This document shows, piece by piece, positions 33,294 to 41,581 of a DNA stretch of 44,331 nucleotides. The stretch's first letter is position 1; each line of letters starts with the position of its first letter. The notes under the pieces were generated by a model that was given only the letters and a program-made list of their open reading frames with translations, was not told where the DNA came from and did not search any database. This stretch comes from an uncultured Pelagibacteraceae bacterium (GTDB lineage: Bacteria; Pseudomonadota; Alphaproteobacteria; Pelagibacterales; Pelagibacteraceae). Position numbers and translations under genes: made by a program. The DNA is taken from NCBI GenBank assembly GCA_902584015.1, contig CACHYG010000007.1, forward strand, positions 1 through 44,331. Direction: 5' to 3'.

Positions 33294-34066
33294 TATAAAT
33301 CTTTTGATCTCTTAACTATCAGACTTGGATTTTTAAAATCTTTTTTTCCATATAGAATTTCGTTTCCCTCAAAATCTGTTATGATACCACCTGCATTTTT
33401 TAAAATAGCATGACCAGCAGCTATATCCCATTCGGATGCTCTAGGTTCAGCTACGTATAAATCGTATTCTCCAGTTGCAATTACACAAAACTTAAAAGAA
33501 CTTTTCATTTTTTTAAAACTGGTTACCTGAAGTTTACTATGAATTTCAGAAATTTGAGGTTTTAAATTATCTGAGTATGAAACAGCAATAATTTCATTAT
33601 GATTGGTTTTTTTTTCGCAAGTAATTTTGGTTTCAACACCATTGGAATATTCGAAACAATGATTTTGAGCATGTGTATAAAATAGTCTTTTCTTTGCAGG
33701 AGCATAAATTATACCAAGCTCAGGTTTTTTGTTTAAAATTAATGCAGCATTTAAAGTGAATTCATCTTTATTGTTAATATAATCATAAGTTCCATCTATT
33801 GGATCAATTAACCAAAATTTAGTTAACTCACTATTTTTTTTGTTCAGACTACTTTCCTCGGATACTATTGGAATGTTAGGAGTGAGTTCTTTAATTTTTT
33901 TAGTAAGTATTTCATTTACCTCCAAATCTCCATTTGTAACTGGGGTATTATCATTTTTAACCTCTGTTTTTAAACCAACATCTCGCAAATGCATCGCTCT
34001 TTTCCCAGCATTCAAAAAACATTCTTTCAATTCTGAATTTAAGTTTCTAAGCTCGTTACTTTTCAT
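33293..34066 (-). CDS. cysQ: 3'(2'),5'-bisphosphate nucleotidase (CysQ), inositol monophosphatase superfamily
   Basis: A 257-residue Mg-dependent, lithium-sensitive-type phosphatase. Motifs in order: NDNTPVTNGDLEVNE, VSEESS (metal Glu), FWLIDPIDGTYDYINN (the DPIDGT signature) and SEWDIAAGHAILKNAGG. CysQ removes the 3' phosphate of PAP/PAPS formed in sulfur metabolism. SAR11 bacteria lack assimilatory sulfate reduction, so PAP from acyl-carrier-protein turnover may be the substrate; another IMPase substrate is possible. The start overlaps the end of a DUF3553 gene by 11 bp, and a 48-codon membrane gene follows with a one-base overlap. Confidence 0.88.
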   Translation of the reverse strand: MKSNELRNLNSELKECFLNAGKRAMHLRDVGLKTEVKNDNTPVTNGDLEVNEILTKKIKELTPNIPIVSEESSLNKKNSELTKFWLIDPIDGTYDYINNKDEFTLNAALILNKKPELGIIYAPAKKRLFYTHAQNHCFEYSNGVETKITCEKKTNHNEIIAVSYSDNLKPQISEIHSKLQVTSFKKMKSSFKFCVIATGEYDLYVAEPRASEWDIAAGHAILKNAGGIITDFEGNEILYGKKDFKNPSLIVKRSKDL

Positions 34067-34232
34067 TATATATTTTTTTTAATAATATTACTTTTGCATT
34101 AATTACTTTTTTTCCTACGTTTTCAAAATTTACTGTAACTTTTTCATTTATTATTGATTGGACTTGGCCAATACCCCACTCTTTATTTAGAGGATTTACA
34201 ACTTTGTCGCCTGGATCAAAATCTAAAATCAT
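34056..34232 (-). CDS. DUF3553 family small protein
   Basis: A 58-residue protein beginning MILDFDPGDKVVNPLNKEWG and continuing IGQVQSIINEKVTVNFENVG KKVINAKVIL. This is the DUF3553 pattern (GDxVxxP..PEWGIGQVQS...VNFExAGKK), a small SH3/CarD-like beta barrel found in alphaproteobacteria. Its role is not known to me; the fold suggests nucleic-acid or RNA-polymerase binding. It overlaps cysQ by 11 bp and is divergent from mnmA with a 42 bp gap. Confidence 0.85.
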   Translation of the reverse strand: MILDFDPGDKVVNPLNKEWGIGQVQSIINEKVTVNFENVGKKVINAKVILLKKIYNEK

Positions 34233-34274
34233 TTGATTTTATTTATAATATAATTCGGTATAAATACCATCAAT

Positions 34275-35393
34275 ATGAATACAAAATTAAATTCTATAGG
34301 TTTAGACAAAGAACCAAAGGATACCAAAGTAGTGGTAGCCATGTCAGGAGGTGTGGATTCCTCAACTGTTGCGGGGATTATGAAAAAAGAGGGTTATAAA
34401 GTTATTGGAGTAACTCTAAAACTTTATGACGATAACAAAGAAAACAAACATTCCAAGCAATGCTGCACAGGCCAAGACATTATGGATGCAAAGCGTGTTG
34501 CCCAAAAATTAGACATAGAACACAAAATTTTTTATTATCAAAGTAAATTTAAAGAAAGTGTCGTCGATAATTTTGTTAAAAGCTATCTAAATGGTGAAAC
34601 ACCAATCCCATGCGTTCAATGTAATAAAACAGTTAAATTTAATGACTTATTCCAAGAATCAAAAAATTTAAATGCTGATGCTTTAATTACTGGTCATTAT
34701 GTAAAAAGTTTAACCAAAAATAATATTACAGACATGTATAGAGCAATAGATGAGAATAGAGACCAAAGTTACTTTTTATTTAACACTACTAGAGAACAAC
34801 TAAATTATTTAAGATTTCCATTAGGTGGGATGTTAAAATCAAAAACAAGAGAAGTTGCCAAGGAACTTGGTTTGAATGTAGCTGATAAACCAGATAGCCA
34901 GGATATATGTTTTGTGCCTAATGGAGATTATGTTTCAGTTATTGAAAAAATAAGGCCTGATGCATTTAAAAAAGGAAATATTAAAAATACCGAAGGAAAA
35001 GTTTTAGGAGTACACGATGGAATTGTAAATTTTACAATTGGACAAAGACGAGGTATCAAAATAGCAGCAAAAGATCCTTTGTACGTTATTGATATAGATC
35101 CTAAAAAAAACGAAATCATTGTTGGAAATAAAAAAAAATTACTAAAAAAACATATAATTTTAAAAGATCTTAATCTGTTAGTTGATAAATCAGAATTTGA
35201 AAAAGAAATATTTGTAAAAGTTAGATCTACAGGCAGATTAATAAAGTCTAAAATAAATTTAATAAATAATCATGCACAATTAAACCTTTTTGACGATGAA
35301 TATGGTATATCTCCAGGCCAAGCTTGTGTATTTTACTCAAAAGATAATTTTGGAGATAAAGTTCTTGGTGGAGGCTGGATTTCTAAGAGTTAG
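34275..35393 (+). CDS. mnmA: tRNA-specific 2-thiouridylase
   Basis: A 372-residue MnmA, which adds sulfur to U34 of tRNAs for Lys, Glu and Gln. The ATP pyrophosphatase loop is [16 protein letters not shown]; the first catalytic cysteine lies in [16 protein letters not shown] and the second in [12 protein letters not shown]. Other family blocks are [23 protein letters not shown] and [12 protein letters not shown], with a C-terminal beta barrel ending SPGQACVFY. It converges with a membrane-protein gene, overlapping it by 11 bp at the 3' ends. Confidence 0.97.
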   Translation: MNTKLNSIGLDKEPKDTKVVVAMSGGVDSSTVAGIMKKEGYKVIGVTLKLYDDNKENKHSKQCCTGQDIMDAKRVAQKLDIEHKIFYYQSKFKESVVDNFVKSYLNGETPIPCVQCNKTVKFNDLFQESKNLNADALITGHYVKSLTKNNITDMYRAIDENRDQSYFLFNTTREQLNYLRFPLGGMLKSKTREVAKELGLNVADKPDSQDICFVPNGDYVSVIEKIRPDAFKKGNIKNTEGKVLGVHDGIVNFTIGQRRGIKIAAKDPLYVIDIDPKKNEIIVGNKKKLLKKHIILKDLNLLVDKSEFEKEIFVKVRSTGRLIKSKINLINNHAQLNLFDDEYGISPGQACVFYSKDNFGDKVLGGGWISKS

Positions 35394-36075
35394 TATTTTT
35401 TTTCCACATAAAGTAAGTAAGTAGATAAAAGCTTATTACACCTACAAAATAATCCCACTCAAGCGCATGTTTCAGAAATTTATTGCCTGGCATACTTACA
35501 ATTGGAATTGCTAATATTGCAACTATTATTAATATACTTACAAGAATCCCTTTAAGTTTTAAAAATTTAAAATCAATTATATTAATAATTTTATCTTTTA
35601 ACTTGTATAAAGTAATTACAAGATAAGCTTGCGCAACAATTTCAAAAATTATAAAAAGAAGCATAACAACTCTTCTAAATAACTTGTAAAGATCGTAGTC
35701 AAACTTAATTCCTAAGAATATAGAATGTATAGTTAAAAGAAATGCTGAACCTATACCAAAAAAGATTATTTTTCTCACATTTTTGTTGTTATTATCCAAA
35801 GATAGAATGATATTTTTATTATAAATCCAATATTTAATTAATAAGTATGAGGTTAAGAACATAGCAGGTTTAAAAATTAAATAAGTTGGAAAAACTCTTG
35901 CAGTTCTACTTATTGAAGCTCCTCCATCAATGTATGGAATTGTGTTGTGTATAATATCTTCTGGATGAAAAAGTCCATGGAATTGGGTGATTAATATAAG
36001 GCAAGCATTAATAGCAAAGAAAGGAACTATAAAAATCCATAATGTTATGGATTTGACCTTTTGAATACTATCCAT
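35383..36075 (-). CDS. Six-helix membrane protein, possibly Frag1/DRAM/Sfk1-like
   Basis: A 230-residue integral membrane protein with about six helices (near 10-30, 65-85, 105-125, 135-155, 175-195, 205-225). After the first helix a long loop reads [20 protein letters not shown], a position and style like the extracellular loop of the Frag1/DRAM/Sfk1 family, but I hold this loosely. It ends [20 protein letters not shown]. It starts 11 bp after a 27-codon basic-peptide gene and its stop overlaps mnmA by 11 bp. Function unknown. Confidence 0.55.
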   Translation of the reverse strand: MDSIQKVKSITLWIFIVPFFAINACLILITQFHGLFHPEDIIHNTIPYIDGGASISRTARVFPTYLIFKPAMFLTSYLLIKYWIYNKNIILSLDNNNKNVRKIIFFGIGSAFLLTIHSIFLGIKFDYDLYKLFRRVVMLLFIIFEIVAQAYLVITLYKLKDKIINIIDFKFLKLKGILVSILIIVAILAIPIVSMPGNKFLKHALEWDYFVGVISFYLLTYFMWKKNTNS

Positions 36076-36086
36076 TTTGGGTTTGA

Positions 36087-36170
36087 TTATTTCTTTTTAT
36101 TTTTTTTTCTTGCTCTTCTTTTTTTTGAGCCCATTTTTCTTCGGCCCCTATGTTTCTTTGGATATCCCAT
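36087..36170 (-). CDS. 27-residue highly basic peptide
   Basis: The ATG at 36170 is preceded on its strand by a good ribosome site (GAGG six bases upstream, 36175-36178). The 27 codons encode a peptide starting MGYPKKHRGRRKMGSKKRRA with 10 lysines and 6 arginines, ending in a lysine run. Size and composition resemble small ribosomal or RNA-binding peptides (for example COX24/AURKAIP1-like or bTHX-like peptides), but it matches none that I can name with confidence. It lies 11 bp upstream of the membrane-protein gene on the same strand. The strong SD in a genome where SDs are often absent is the main support. Confidence 0.6.
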   Translation of the reverse strand: MGYPKKHRGRRKMGSKKRRARKKNKKK

Positions 36171-36245
36171 AATTACCTCAAATTATAATTTTATTGACTT
36201 ATTCGTTGGATATAGCATTGTAAATCTTACTTATCAAATTTATTT

Positions 36246-37421
36246 ATGGGAAATTCTTTCAAAACTATACTAAAACAAACATCAAAAGACTTTAAAACTC
36301 GTTCAGTAAATCCACCATTAGTCAGAACATCAACTATGGTTTTCAAGTCAATGAATGACTTGAGGCAAACACAAAAAAAAATTTTAAATAATCCAAGGGG
36401 TGGTTATTTTGATTATGGAAGGCAAGGCACCTCAACCACTCATGAATTAGAGAAGTTATTAACTAAATTGGAAGAGTCTTATCATACTTTCTTAACACCT
36501 ACTGGATTCGGATCAGTTTTTTTGACTTTATTTAGTATATTGAGACCTGGAGATGAATTAATTATCGCAGATCCAGTCTATAGCCCGACTAGAAATTTGA
36601 CGGAAAAATATCTAAAAGATTTTAAAATACTAGCAAAGTTTTATGATCCAAATGATTTAAGCACTATTAAAAAAAATATTACAAATAAAACTAAACTAAT
36701 TTATGTTGAAAATCCTGGTAGCAATACTTTCGAATTCCAGGATTTAGGAAAAATACTTTCCATAGCAAAAAATAAAAAAATTTATACAGCAATAGATAAC
36801 ACATGGGGAACACCTTACTTTTTAAAACCTATTAAATTAGGATTTGATTTATCAATAGTTTCTGGAACTAAATATTATTCAGGACACTCAGATGTAATGG
36901 GAGGAAGTTTAGCAGTTAGCCAACGAGTATTTAGAAGAGTTTTACAAGCTCATAATATGACTGGTTTAAGATTAAGTCCTGATGATGCATATCTGATTAT
37001 GAGAGGATTAAGAACATTAGATGTTAGACTAGACAAACACCAAGAAAATACAAATAAAATTGCAAAATTTTTATCCCAAAAAAAAAATATTGAAGTTTTA
37101 TATCCCCTCAAAAAAAACTCAAAAAATTATAAATTATGGAAAAAATATTATTCAGGATCATCAGGATTAATGGGTCTAAAAATTACTTCAAAAAATAAAA
37201 AGTCTGTAGACAAATTCGTAAATTCTCTAGATCATTTTGGTCATGGTTATAGCTGGGGTGGTTTTGAAAGTCTTGCTTTGCATCAGGAAATAAAAGAACA
37301 GGGAAATAGAAAATTTTTAAAATTAAAAAGCAAAGAATATATCGTCAGATTACATATTGGACTTGAAGATATAGATGATCTAATAAGAGATTTGAAAAAT
37401 TCATTAAAACATATTAGATAA
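36246..37421 (+). CDS. metC: Cystathionine beta-lyase
   Basis: A 391-residue PLP enzyme of the Cys/Met metabolism family. Blocks in order: FDYGRQGTSTTHELEKLL, LTPTGFGSVFLTLFSIL, YVENPGSNTFEFQDL, AIDNTWGTPYFLKPI and the PLP lysine in SGTKYYSGHSDVMGGSL. The YSGH-D pattern and PLxxGFD (KLGFDLS) favour MetC over MetB. It splits cystathionine to homocysteine, the substrate of the betaine methyltransferase at the start of the window. An MFS transporter gene follows 5 bp later. Confidence 0.92.
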   Translation: MGNSFKTILKQTSKDFKTRSVNPPLVRTSTMVFKSMNDLRQTQKKILNNPRGGYFDYGRQGTSTTHELEKLLTKLEESYHTFLTPTGFGSVFLTLFSILRPGDELIIADPVYSPTRNLTEKYLKDFKILAKFYDPNDLSTIKKNITNKTKLIYVENPGSNTFEFQDLGKILSIAKNKKIYTAIDNTWGTPYFLKPIKLGFDLSIVSGTKYYSGHSDVMGGSLAVSQRVFRRVLQAHNMTGLRLSPDDAYLIMRGLRTLDVRLDKHQENTNKIAKFLSQKKNIEVLYPLKKNSKNYKLWKKYYSGSSGLMGLKITSKNKKSVDKFVNSLDHFGHGYSWGGFESLALHQEIKEQGNRKFLKLKSKEYIVRLHIGLEDIDDLIRDLKNSLKHIR

Positions 37422-37426
37422 GGGTT

Positions 37427-38638
37427 GTGCAATTTTTTCAAACTAGAACAGCTTTGGTAACTCTTGTAGCAGCATGTTTGGTAGTCCTCATATCTTTAAG
37501 CGTAAGACAAGTCTTTGGATTATTTTTTATTGATTTTAATAATGATCTTGGAATTTCAAATACAGAATTTGGTTTAGCTATAGGAATTCAAATGTTAGGT
37601 TGGGGTTTATCAGGACCAATCTTTGGTGCAATTGCAGACAAATATGGCGGCCATAGAGCTATAATACTTGCATTTTTGTTTTACATTTTAGGAGTATATC
37701 TATTATACAATGGTCCAAATACAGGAATTTATTTTCAAATTAGTTTAGGTGTTTTAATTGGTATTGGATGTGGGGGTACCGCTATAAGTATTCCAATGTC
37801 AATTGTGGGAAAACACTTTCCACTTTCAAATAGAACAATAGCAATGAGTATTGTGACAGCCGTAGGTTCGTTTGGATATTTTTTATCTCCTTTATTTACT
37901 AAATACTCTTTAAGTAGCAACGGATGGGAACAAACACTATTTATTTTCATGATTTTTTTAACCGCAGGTCTAGTTGTTGCAATTTTTGTGAGGTCACCAA
38001 GTAAAATTCAAATTCAAGATGGTGATCTTAAACAGAATACAATGGGAGCATTAAAAGAGGCTTTTCAAAATAAAAGCTATTTACTTCTCATTGCAGGTTT
38101 TTTTGTTTGTGGATTTCATATTACTTTAGTCGGTACTCATGTTCCAAAATATGTAGCTGATAGAGGATTAGCAGAATGGACGGCAGCAGTAATACTATCT
38201 CTAATTGGTTTTTTTAACATAATAGGATCTTTATTAAGTGGTTATCTCTCAACAAAAATGAGTAAAAAAATAATATTAAGTGTTATTTATTTATTAAGAG
38301 GAATTTCAATTTGTATATTTATATTTACACCACCAAGTACAATAATTTCAATATTCTTTGGAGCTAGTTTTGGATTTTTATGGCTTTCTACAGTCCCAGC
38401 AACAAGTGGAATTGTAGCTCATATTTTTGGAACAAGATACTTAGGTTTGCTTTATGGATTAGTATTTTTAAGTCATCAGGTAGGATCTTTTTTTGGTGCC
38501 TACTTGGGTGGTTTATTTTATGATTTATATGGCTCTTATAATTATGCGTGGTATTTGGCAATTGCATTATCTATATTTGCTGGTTTAATACACTTGCCAA
38601 TAAAAGAGAAACCAGTTGAAAGAACACAGACAGCATAA
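37427..38638 (+). CDS. Major facilitator superfamily transporter
   Basis: A 403-residue, 12-helix MFS protein with GTG start at 37427. The loop 2-3 motif is GAIADKYGGHRAII, and the N-terminal half contains SVRQVFGLFFIDFNNDLGIS, typical of the monocarboxylate/oxalate-formate-like MFS branch. The second half has HVPKYVADRGLAEWTAAVIL and FGTRYLGLLYGLVFLSHQVG, also of that branch. The substrate, probably an organic anion, is not readable. It follows metC closely, and its last 23 bp overlap the TTG start of pabB, so metC, this gene and the pab cluster may be one transcript. Confidence 0.88.
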   Translation: MQFFQTRTALVTLVAACLVVLISLSVRQVFGLFFIDFNNDLGISNTEFGLAIGIQMLGWGLSGPIFGAIADKYGGHRAIILAFLFYILGVYLLYNGPNTGIYFQISLGVLIGIGCGGTAISIPMSIVGKHFPLSNRTIAMSIVTAVGSFGYFLSPLFTKYSLSSNGWEQTLFIFMIFLTAGLVVAIFVRSPSKIQIQDGDLKQNTMGALKEAFQNKSYLLLIAGFFVCGFHITLVGTHVPKYVADRGLAEWTAAVILSLIGFFNIIGSLLSGYLSTKMSKKIILSVIYLLRGISICIFIFTPPSTIISIFFGASFGFLWLSTVPATSGIVAHIFGTRYLGLLYGLVFLSHQVGSFFGAYLGGLFYDLYGSYNYAWYLAIALSIFAGLIHLPIKEKPVERTQTA

Positions 38639-39830
38639 ATTTAGCTTTAATCCTTATTTAGAAAAGCTGTATCAATCAGATAAGCCTTTGATAATTTATA
38701 AAATGAAAGATGGATATAATATTTATACAGATTTCTCAAAAAAAATAATTCTTAATAAAAAAAATATTAATAATTTTTTAAATTTCAAAAATATAAAAAA
38801 AAAAAATAGAGAATTAGATTTGTTCATTGGATTTTTTGGATACGAGATATTATGTAATCTTTTAAATATTAATATAAAAAATCAAAAAAAATTAAATTTT
38901 TATAAAGGAGTATTTTACAAACCTGAAACAGTTATTCAAATTAGAGATAAGATAAGAGTAATTTCTTCTAAGAAAAAACATCAATTTAACACGTTTTTTC
39001 AAAAAACGAGGATTTTATCTCCTTTTAAAAAAAATATTGAGTTCACAAATTACAAGAAAATTTTTGAATCTTTCTCAAAAAAAATAAGACAGGGCGAAAC
39101 TTATCAGATTAAAATTTGTACAAAATATAGAAATCGTTCAAATATTAATCCTATTAATTTTTTTTGGCGCCTAATGAAAGTAAATTCCTCACCAGAATCC
39201 TTTATGATCAGAGATAAAGATTATTCGATTGTAAGCTGTTCACCTGAAACATTAATTGATAAAAAAGGTGAAATAATTACAACAAAGCCAATTGCTGGAA
39301 CACTTAAAAAAAATAAAAAAAATAATAAAAATACTGCCCTAAAATTTTTTAAAAATAATTTAAAGGAAACTAAAGAACATAATATGATTGTAGATATGGA
39401 AAGAAATGATTTATCGAGAGTCTGTTTGCCTGGATCCGTAAATATTTTAAGAGAAAAGTTTGTAGAGGAATACAAACATCTTTTTCATTACGTAACGATA
39501 ATCAGAGGAAAACTTAAAAAGAATATGTCTTTAAAAAATATTATTAAATCTATGATGCCTGGTGGTTCAGTTATAGGCTGCCCAAAAATTAAGACACTTG
39601 AACTTTTAAATAATCAAGAGAAAGATGACAGAAATATTTTTACAGGAAGTTTTGGTTACATCAAATTTAATAAAGATATGAGATTTAATATTATTATTAG
39701 ATCAATACTAAATTATAAAAATTATTCAGAAATATCTGCTGCCTCTGGAGTTGTTTTAGATAGTGCCCCAAAAAAAGAATTTAATGAAAATTATATTAAA
39801 GCCAAATCTTTGCTAGAGTTATTTAAATGA
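38616..39830 (+). CDS. pabB: Chorismate-binding enzyme, aminodeoxychorismate synthase component I-like
   Basis: A 404-residue protein starting with TTG inside the MFS gene. The C-terminal chorismate-binding domain is clear: QGETYQIKICTKYR, SCSPETLI, ITTKPIAGTLKK, HNMIVDMERNDLSRVC, MMPGGSVIGCPKIKTLELL and SAASGVVLDSAPKKEF. With PabA and PabC it makes p-aminobenzoate for folate. PGGS favours PabB; however the PIAGT block has alanine where classical E. coli PabB has the catalytic lysine (PIKGT) and anthranilate synthase has alanine. Together with a following aminodeoxychorismate-lyase-like gene, PabB is preferred, but an anthranilate-synthase-like chemistry cannot be excluded. Confidence 0.82.
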   Translation: MKEHRQHKFSFNPYLEKLYQSDKPLIIYKMKDGYNIYTDFSKKIILNKKNINNFLNFKNIKKKNRELDLFIGFFGYEILCNLLNINIKNQKKLNFYKGVFYKPETVIQIRDKIRVISSKKKHQFNTFFQKTRILSPFKKNIEFTNYKKIFESFSKKIRQGETYQIKICTKYRNRSNINPINFFWRLMKVNSSPESFMIRDKDYSIVSCSPETLIDKKGEIITTKPIAGTLKKNKKNNKNTALKFFKNNLKETKEHNMIVDMERNDLSRVCLPGSVNILREKFVEEYKHLFHYVTIIRGKLKKNMSLKNIIKSMMPGGSVIGCPKIKTLELLNNQEKDDRNIFTGSFGYIKFNKDMRFNIIIRSILNYKNYSEISAASGVVLDSAPKKEFNENYIKAKSLLELFK

Positions 39831-40384
39831 TTTACATAATTGATCATCAGGATTCATTTACTTGGAATGTAGTTCATCAGTTTTCAGAATTTGACAATGT
39901 AATTTGTAACAATTATTTCGAAATTAATTATGAGAAATTAAGTAAAGCAAATACAATTGTGCTTTCACCTGGCCCTGGATCTCCAAAAGATTATCCAATG
40001 ACTTCAAAAATTTATAAAAGATTTAAGGGTAAAAAAAAAATTATTGGAATTTGTCTTGGGTTCCAACAAATATTACACAATGAATTTGGCAAAATAATAC
40101 AACAAAAAAATATTTATCATGGTTATCAATCGAAAATTAAAGTAACCAAAGATAGTAAAATTTTTACTAAAGGAAAAATTTATAAGGTTGGAAGGTATCA
40201 TTCACTTAAACTCCAAGAGCCATTTGATTCACAAAATATTAAAATAAGCATGAGATGCATAGAAACTAAAATTCCTATGGCAATTGAAAATATTACAGAA
40301 AACATTTTTGGTTTCCAATTTCATCCAGAATCTTTTTTAACAGAAAATGGCAAAACTATTATTAAAAAAATCTTATCTTCGTAA
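39827..40384 (+). CDS. pabA: Aminodeoxychorismate/anthranilate synthase glutamine amidotransferase
   Basis: A 185-residue class I glutamine amidotransferase. It starts MIYIIDHQDSFTWNVVHQ, has VLSPGPGSP, the nucleophile cysteine in IIGICLGFQQIL (about residue 78), KVGRYHSL and the His-Glu pair in FGFQFHPESFLT. It supplies ammonia to the PabB-like partner. The ATG overlaps the pabB stop by 4 bp (ATGA), and the pabC-like gene begins 38 bp before its end, so all three are coupled. Confidence 0.92.
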   Translation: MIYIIDHQDSFTWNVVHQFSEFDNVICNNYFEINYEKLSKANTIVLSPGPGSPKDYPMTSKIYKRFKGKKKIIGICLGFQQILHNEFGKIIQQKNIYHGYQSKIKVTKDSKIFTKGKIYKVGRYHSLKLQEPFDSQNIKISMRCIETKIPMAIENITENIFGFQFHPESFLTENGKTIIKKILSS

Positions 40385-41099
40385 TAACTTAAAAGAAGTT
40401 AATTTTAAAGATCTTTGGGGTTCTTTTGGTATCTTTACTACAATGAGAGTTAAGGGGAAACCACCTAAAATTTTTTTGTATAAAGAGCATATAAATAATT
40501 TAGTAAAATCTTTAAATATATATAAATTAAATCAAAAACAATTAAAAAAAGATTTAATAATATTAATTAAAAATTTTTTAAAAAAAAATATCTTGTACGA
40601 CCATTTATTACGAATTGCATGCAATAAAAATTTAATTTCTATTTCTTTAAGAAAAAGACCCAAACCCAACCGAAAATTTTATTTACAACTACTCAATTAT
40701 AAAAGAGTTGACCCGTATTTAAAAAATCTAAAATATAAAAAGATTTTAAATCAACTCAATAAATACGACGCAACTAAAAATGATGTTGCTTTATATTTCA
40801 ATAATTATTTTTTAGAAACTTGTACTTCTAATTTACTCTTTATAAGAAATAATCAAATTTATTCCCCATCTAAGAACTTTTATAAGGGAATTACATATAA
40901 ATATTTTTCAAAAAAAATAAAAATCAAAAAAAAGAATATATCAATTAAGGAGATTGATAAATATAGTGAAATACTACTAATCGGGTCTGGCAAGGGAGTG
41001 ACTTCTGTATTTAAAATTCCATCGCTTAATTGGACAAGGAAAAATAATAAAATATTCATAAAACTTAATAAAATTTATGAAAAAGGTTTATTAAATTAA
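40347..41099 (+). CDS. pabC: Aminodeoxychorismate lyase-like class IV aminotransferase
   Basis: A 250-residue fold-type IV PLP protein, very rich in lysine and isoleucine. Family blocks: GIFTTMRVKGKPPKIFLYKEHINNL (part GIFTTMRVKGKPP), LLRIACNKN, the likely PLP lysine region KKILNQLNKYDATKNDVALYFN, then FLETCTSNLLFIRNNQIYSP with the conserved ETCTSN block, and LLIGSGKGVTSVFKI. It would release pyruvate from aminodeoxychorismate, giving p-aminobenzoate. The only ATG that keeps the N-terminal strand lies inside pabA (40347). Its divergent sequence leaves D-amino-acid or branched-chain aminotransferase activity as an alternative. Confidence 0.82.
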   Translation: MAKLLLKKSYLRNNLKEVNFKDLWGSFGIFTTMRVKGKPPKIFLYKEHINNLVKSLNIYKLNQKQLKKDLIILIKNFLKKNILYDHLLRIACNKNLISISLRKRPKPNRKFYLQLLNYKRVDPYLKNLKYKKILNQLNKYDATKNDVALYFNNYFLETCTSNLLFIRNNQIYSPSKNFYKGITYKYFSKKIKIKKKNISIKEIDKYSEILLIGSGKGVTSVFKIPSLNWTRKNNKIFIKLNKIYEKGLLN

Positions 41100-41102
41100 A
41101 GT

Positions 41103-41504
41103 ATGACAGATCCAAATAACCCTTGCATTTTTTGTAATGCGAAAAAGCAAGAAATAATATACGAAAATGACTATGCTTTTGTGAGTTATGACTCATATCC
41201 AGTATCAAAATTCCATAGCCTTATAATTCCTAAGAGACACATAAAAAATTTCTTTGAATTAAATGAAAAAGAACTTAATGCGTGTAATGAACTTATGAAA
41301 AAGACTAAATTAAAAATAGAAAATGATGACAATTTAGTCGAGGGGTTTAACCTAGGGACAAATGCAGGCAGTGTTGCTGGTCAAACAATTATGCATTGTC
41401 ATATACATTTGATTCCCAGAAGAAAGGGGGATGTTAAAAATCCTCAAGGTGGAGTAAGAGGTGTAATACCGTTAAAACAACATTATTTGAGAAAATCTAA
41501 ATAA
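41103..41504 (+). CDS. HIT-family nucleotide-binding hydrolase
   Basis: A 133-residue histidine-triad protein. It has PCIFCNAKKQEIIYEND at the N-terminus, HSLIIPKRHIKNFFELNE in the middle and the triad MHCHIHLIPRRKGD near residue 105, with NLGTNAGSVAGQTI just before it. HIT proteins hydrolyse nucleoside phosphoramidates or adenylated compounds. It begins 3 bp after pabC and may be on the same transcript. It could also have a function in cleaning up APS-type adenylates, given the neighbouring APS reductase operon (speculative). Confidence 0.93.
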   Translation: MTDPNNPCIFCNAKKQEIIYENDYAFVSYDSYPVSKFHSLIIPKRHIKNFFELNEKELNACNELMKKTKLKIENDDNLVEGFNLGTNAGSVAGQTIMHCHIHLIPRRKGDVKNPQGGVRGVIPLKQHYLRKSK

Positions 41505-41569
41505 AAGAAGTCTATTTATGCAGTTGATCTATAAGAGCATCTATACTAAAAATATTTCAAAAAAAGGGG

Positions 41570-41575
41570 TATAAT
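41570..41575 (+). promoter_or_regulatory. -10 element before aprM
   Basis: A perfect TATAAT preceded by GGGG lies only 6 bp before the aprM ATG at 41582; no clear -35 is seen at 16-18 bp. Transcription would begin at or next to the ATG, giving a leaderless message. Confidence 0.35.
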
Positions 41576-41581
41576 TTCAAA

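Noticed and set aside
38640..41099. The extreme lysine/isoleucine richness of the pab genes as a sign of horizontal transfer.
   Set aside because: Similar composition occurs in recX, the GDPD gene and others in the window; low-GC drift in weakly constrained genes explains it.
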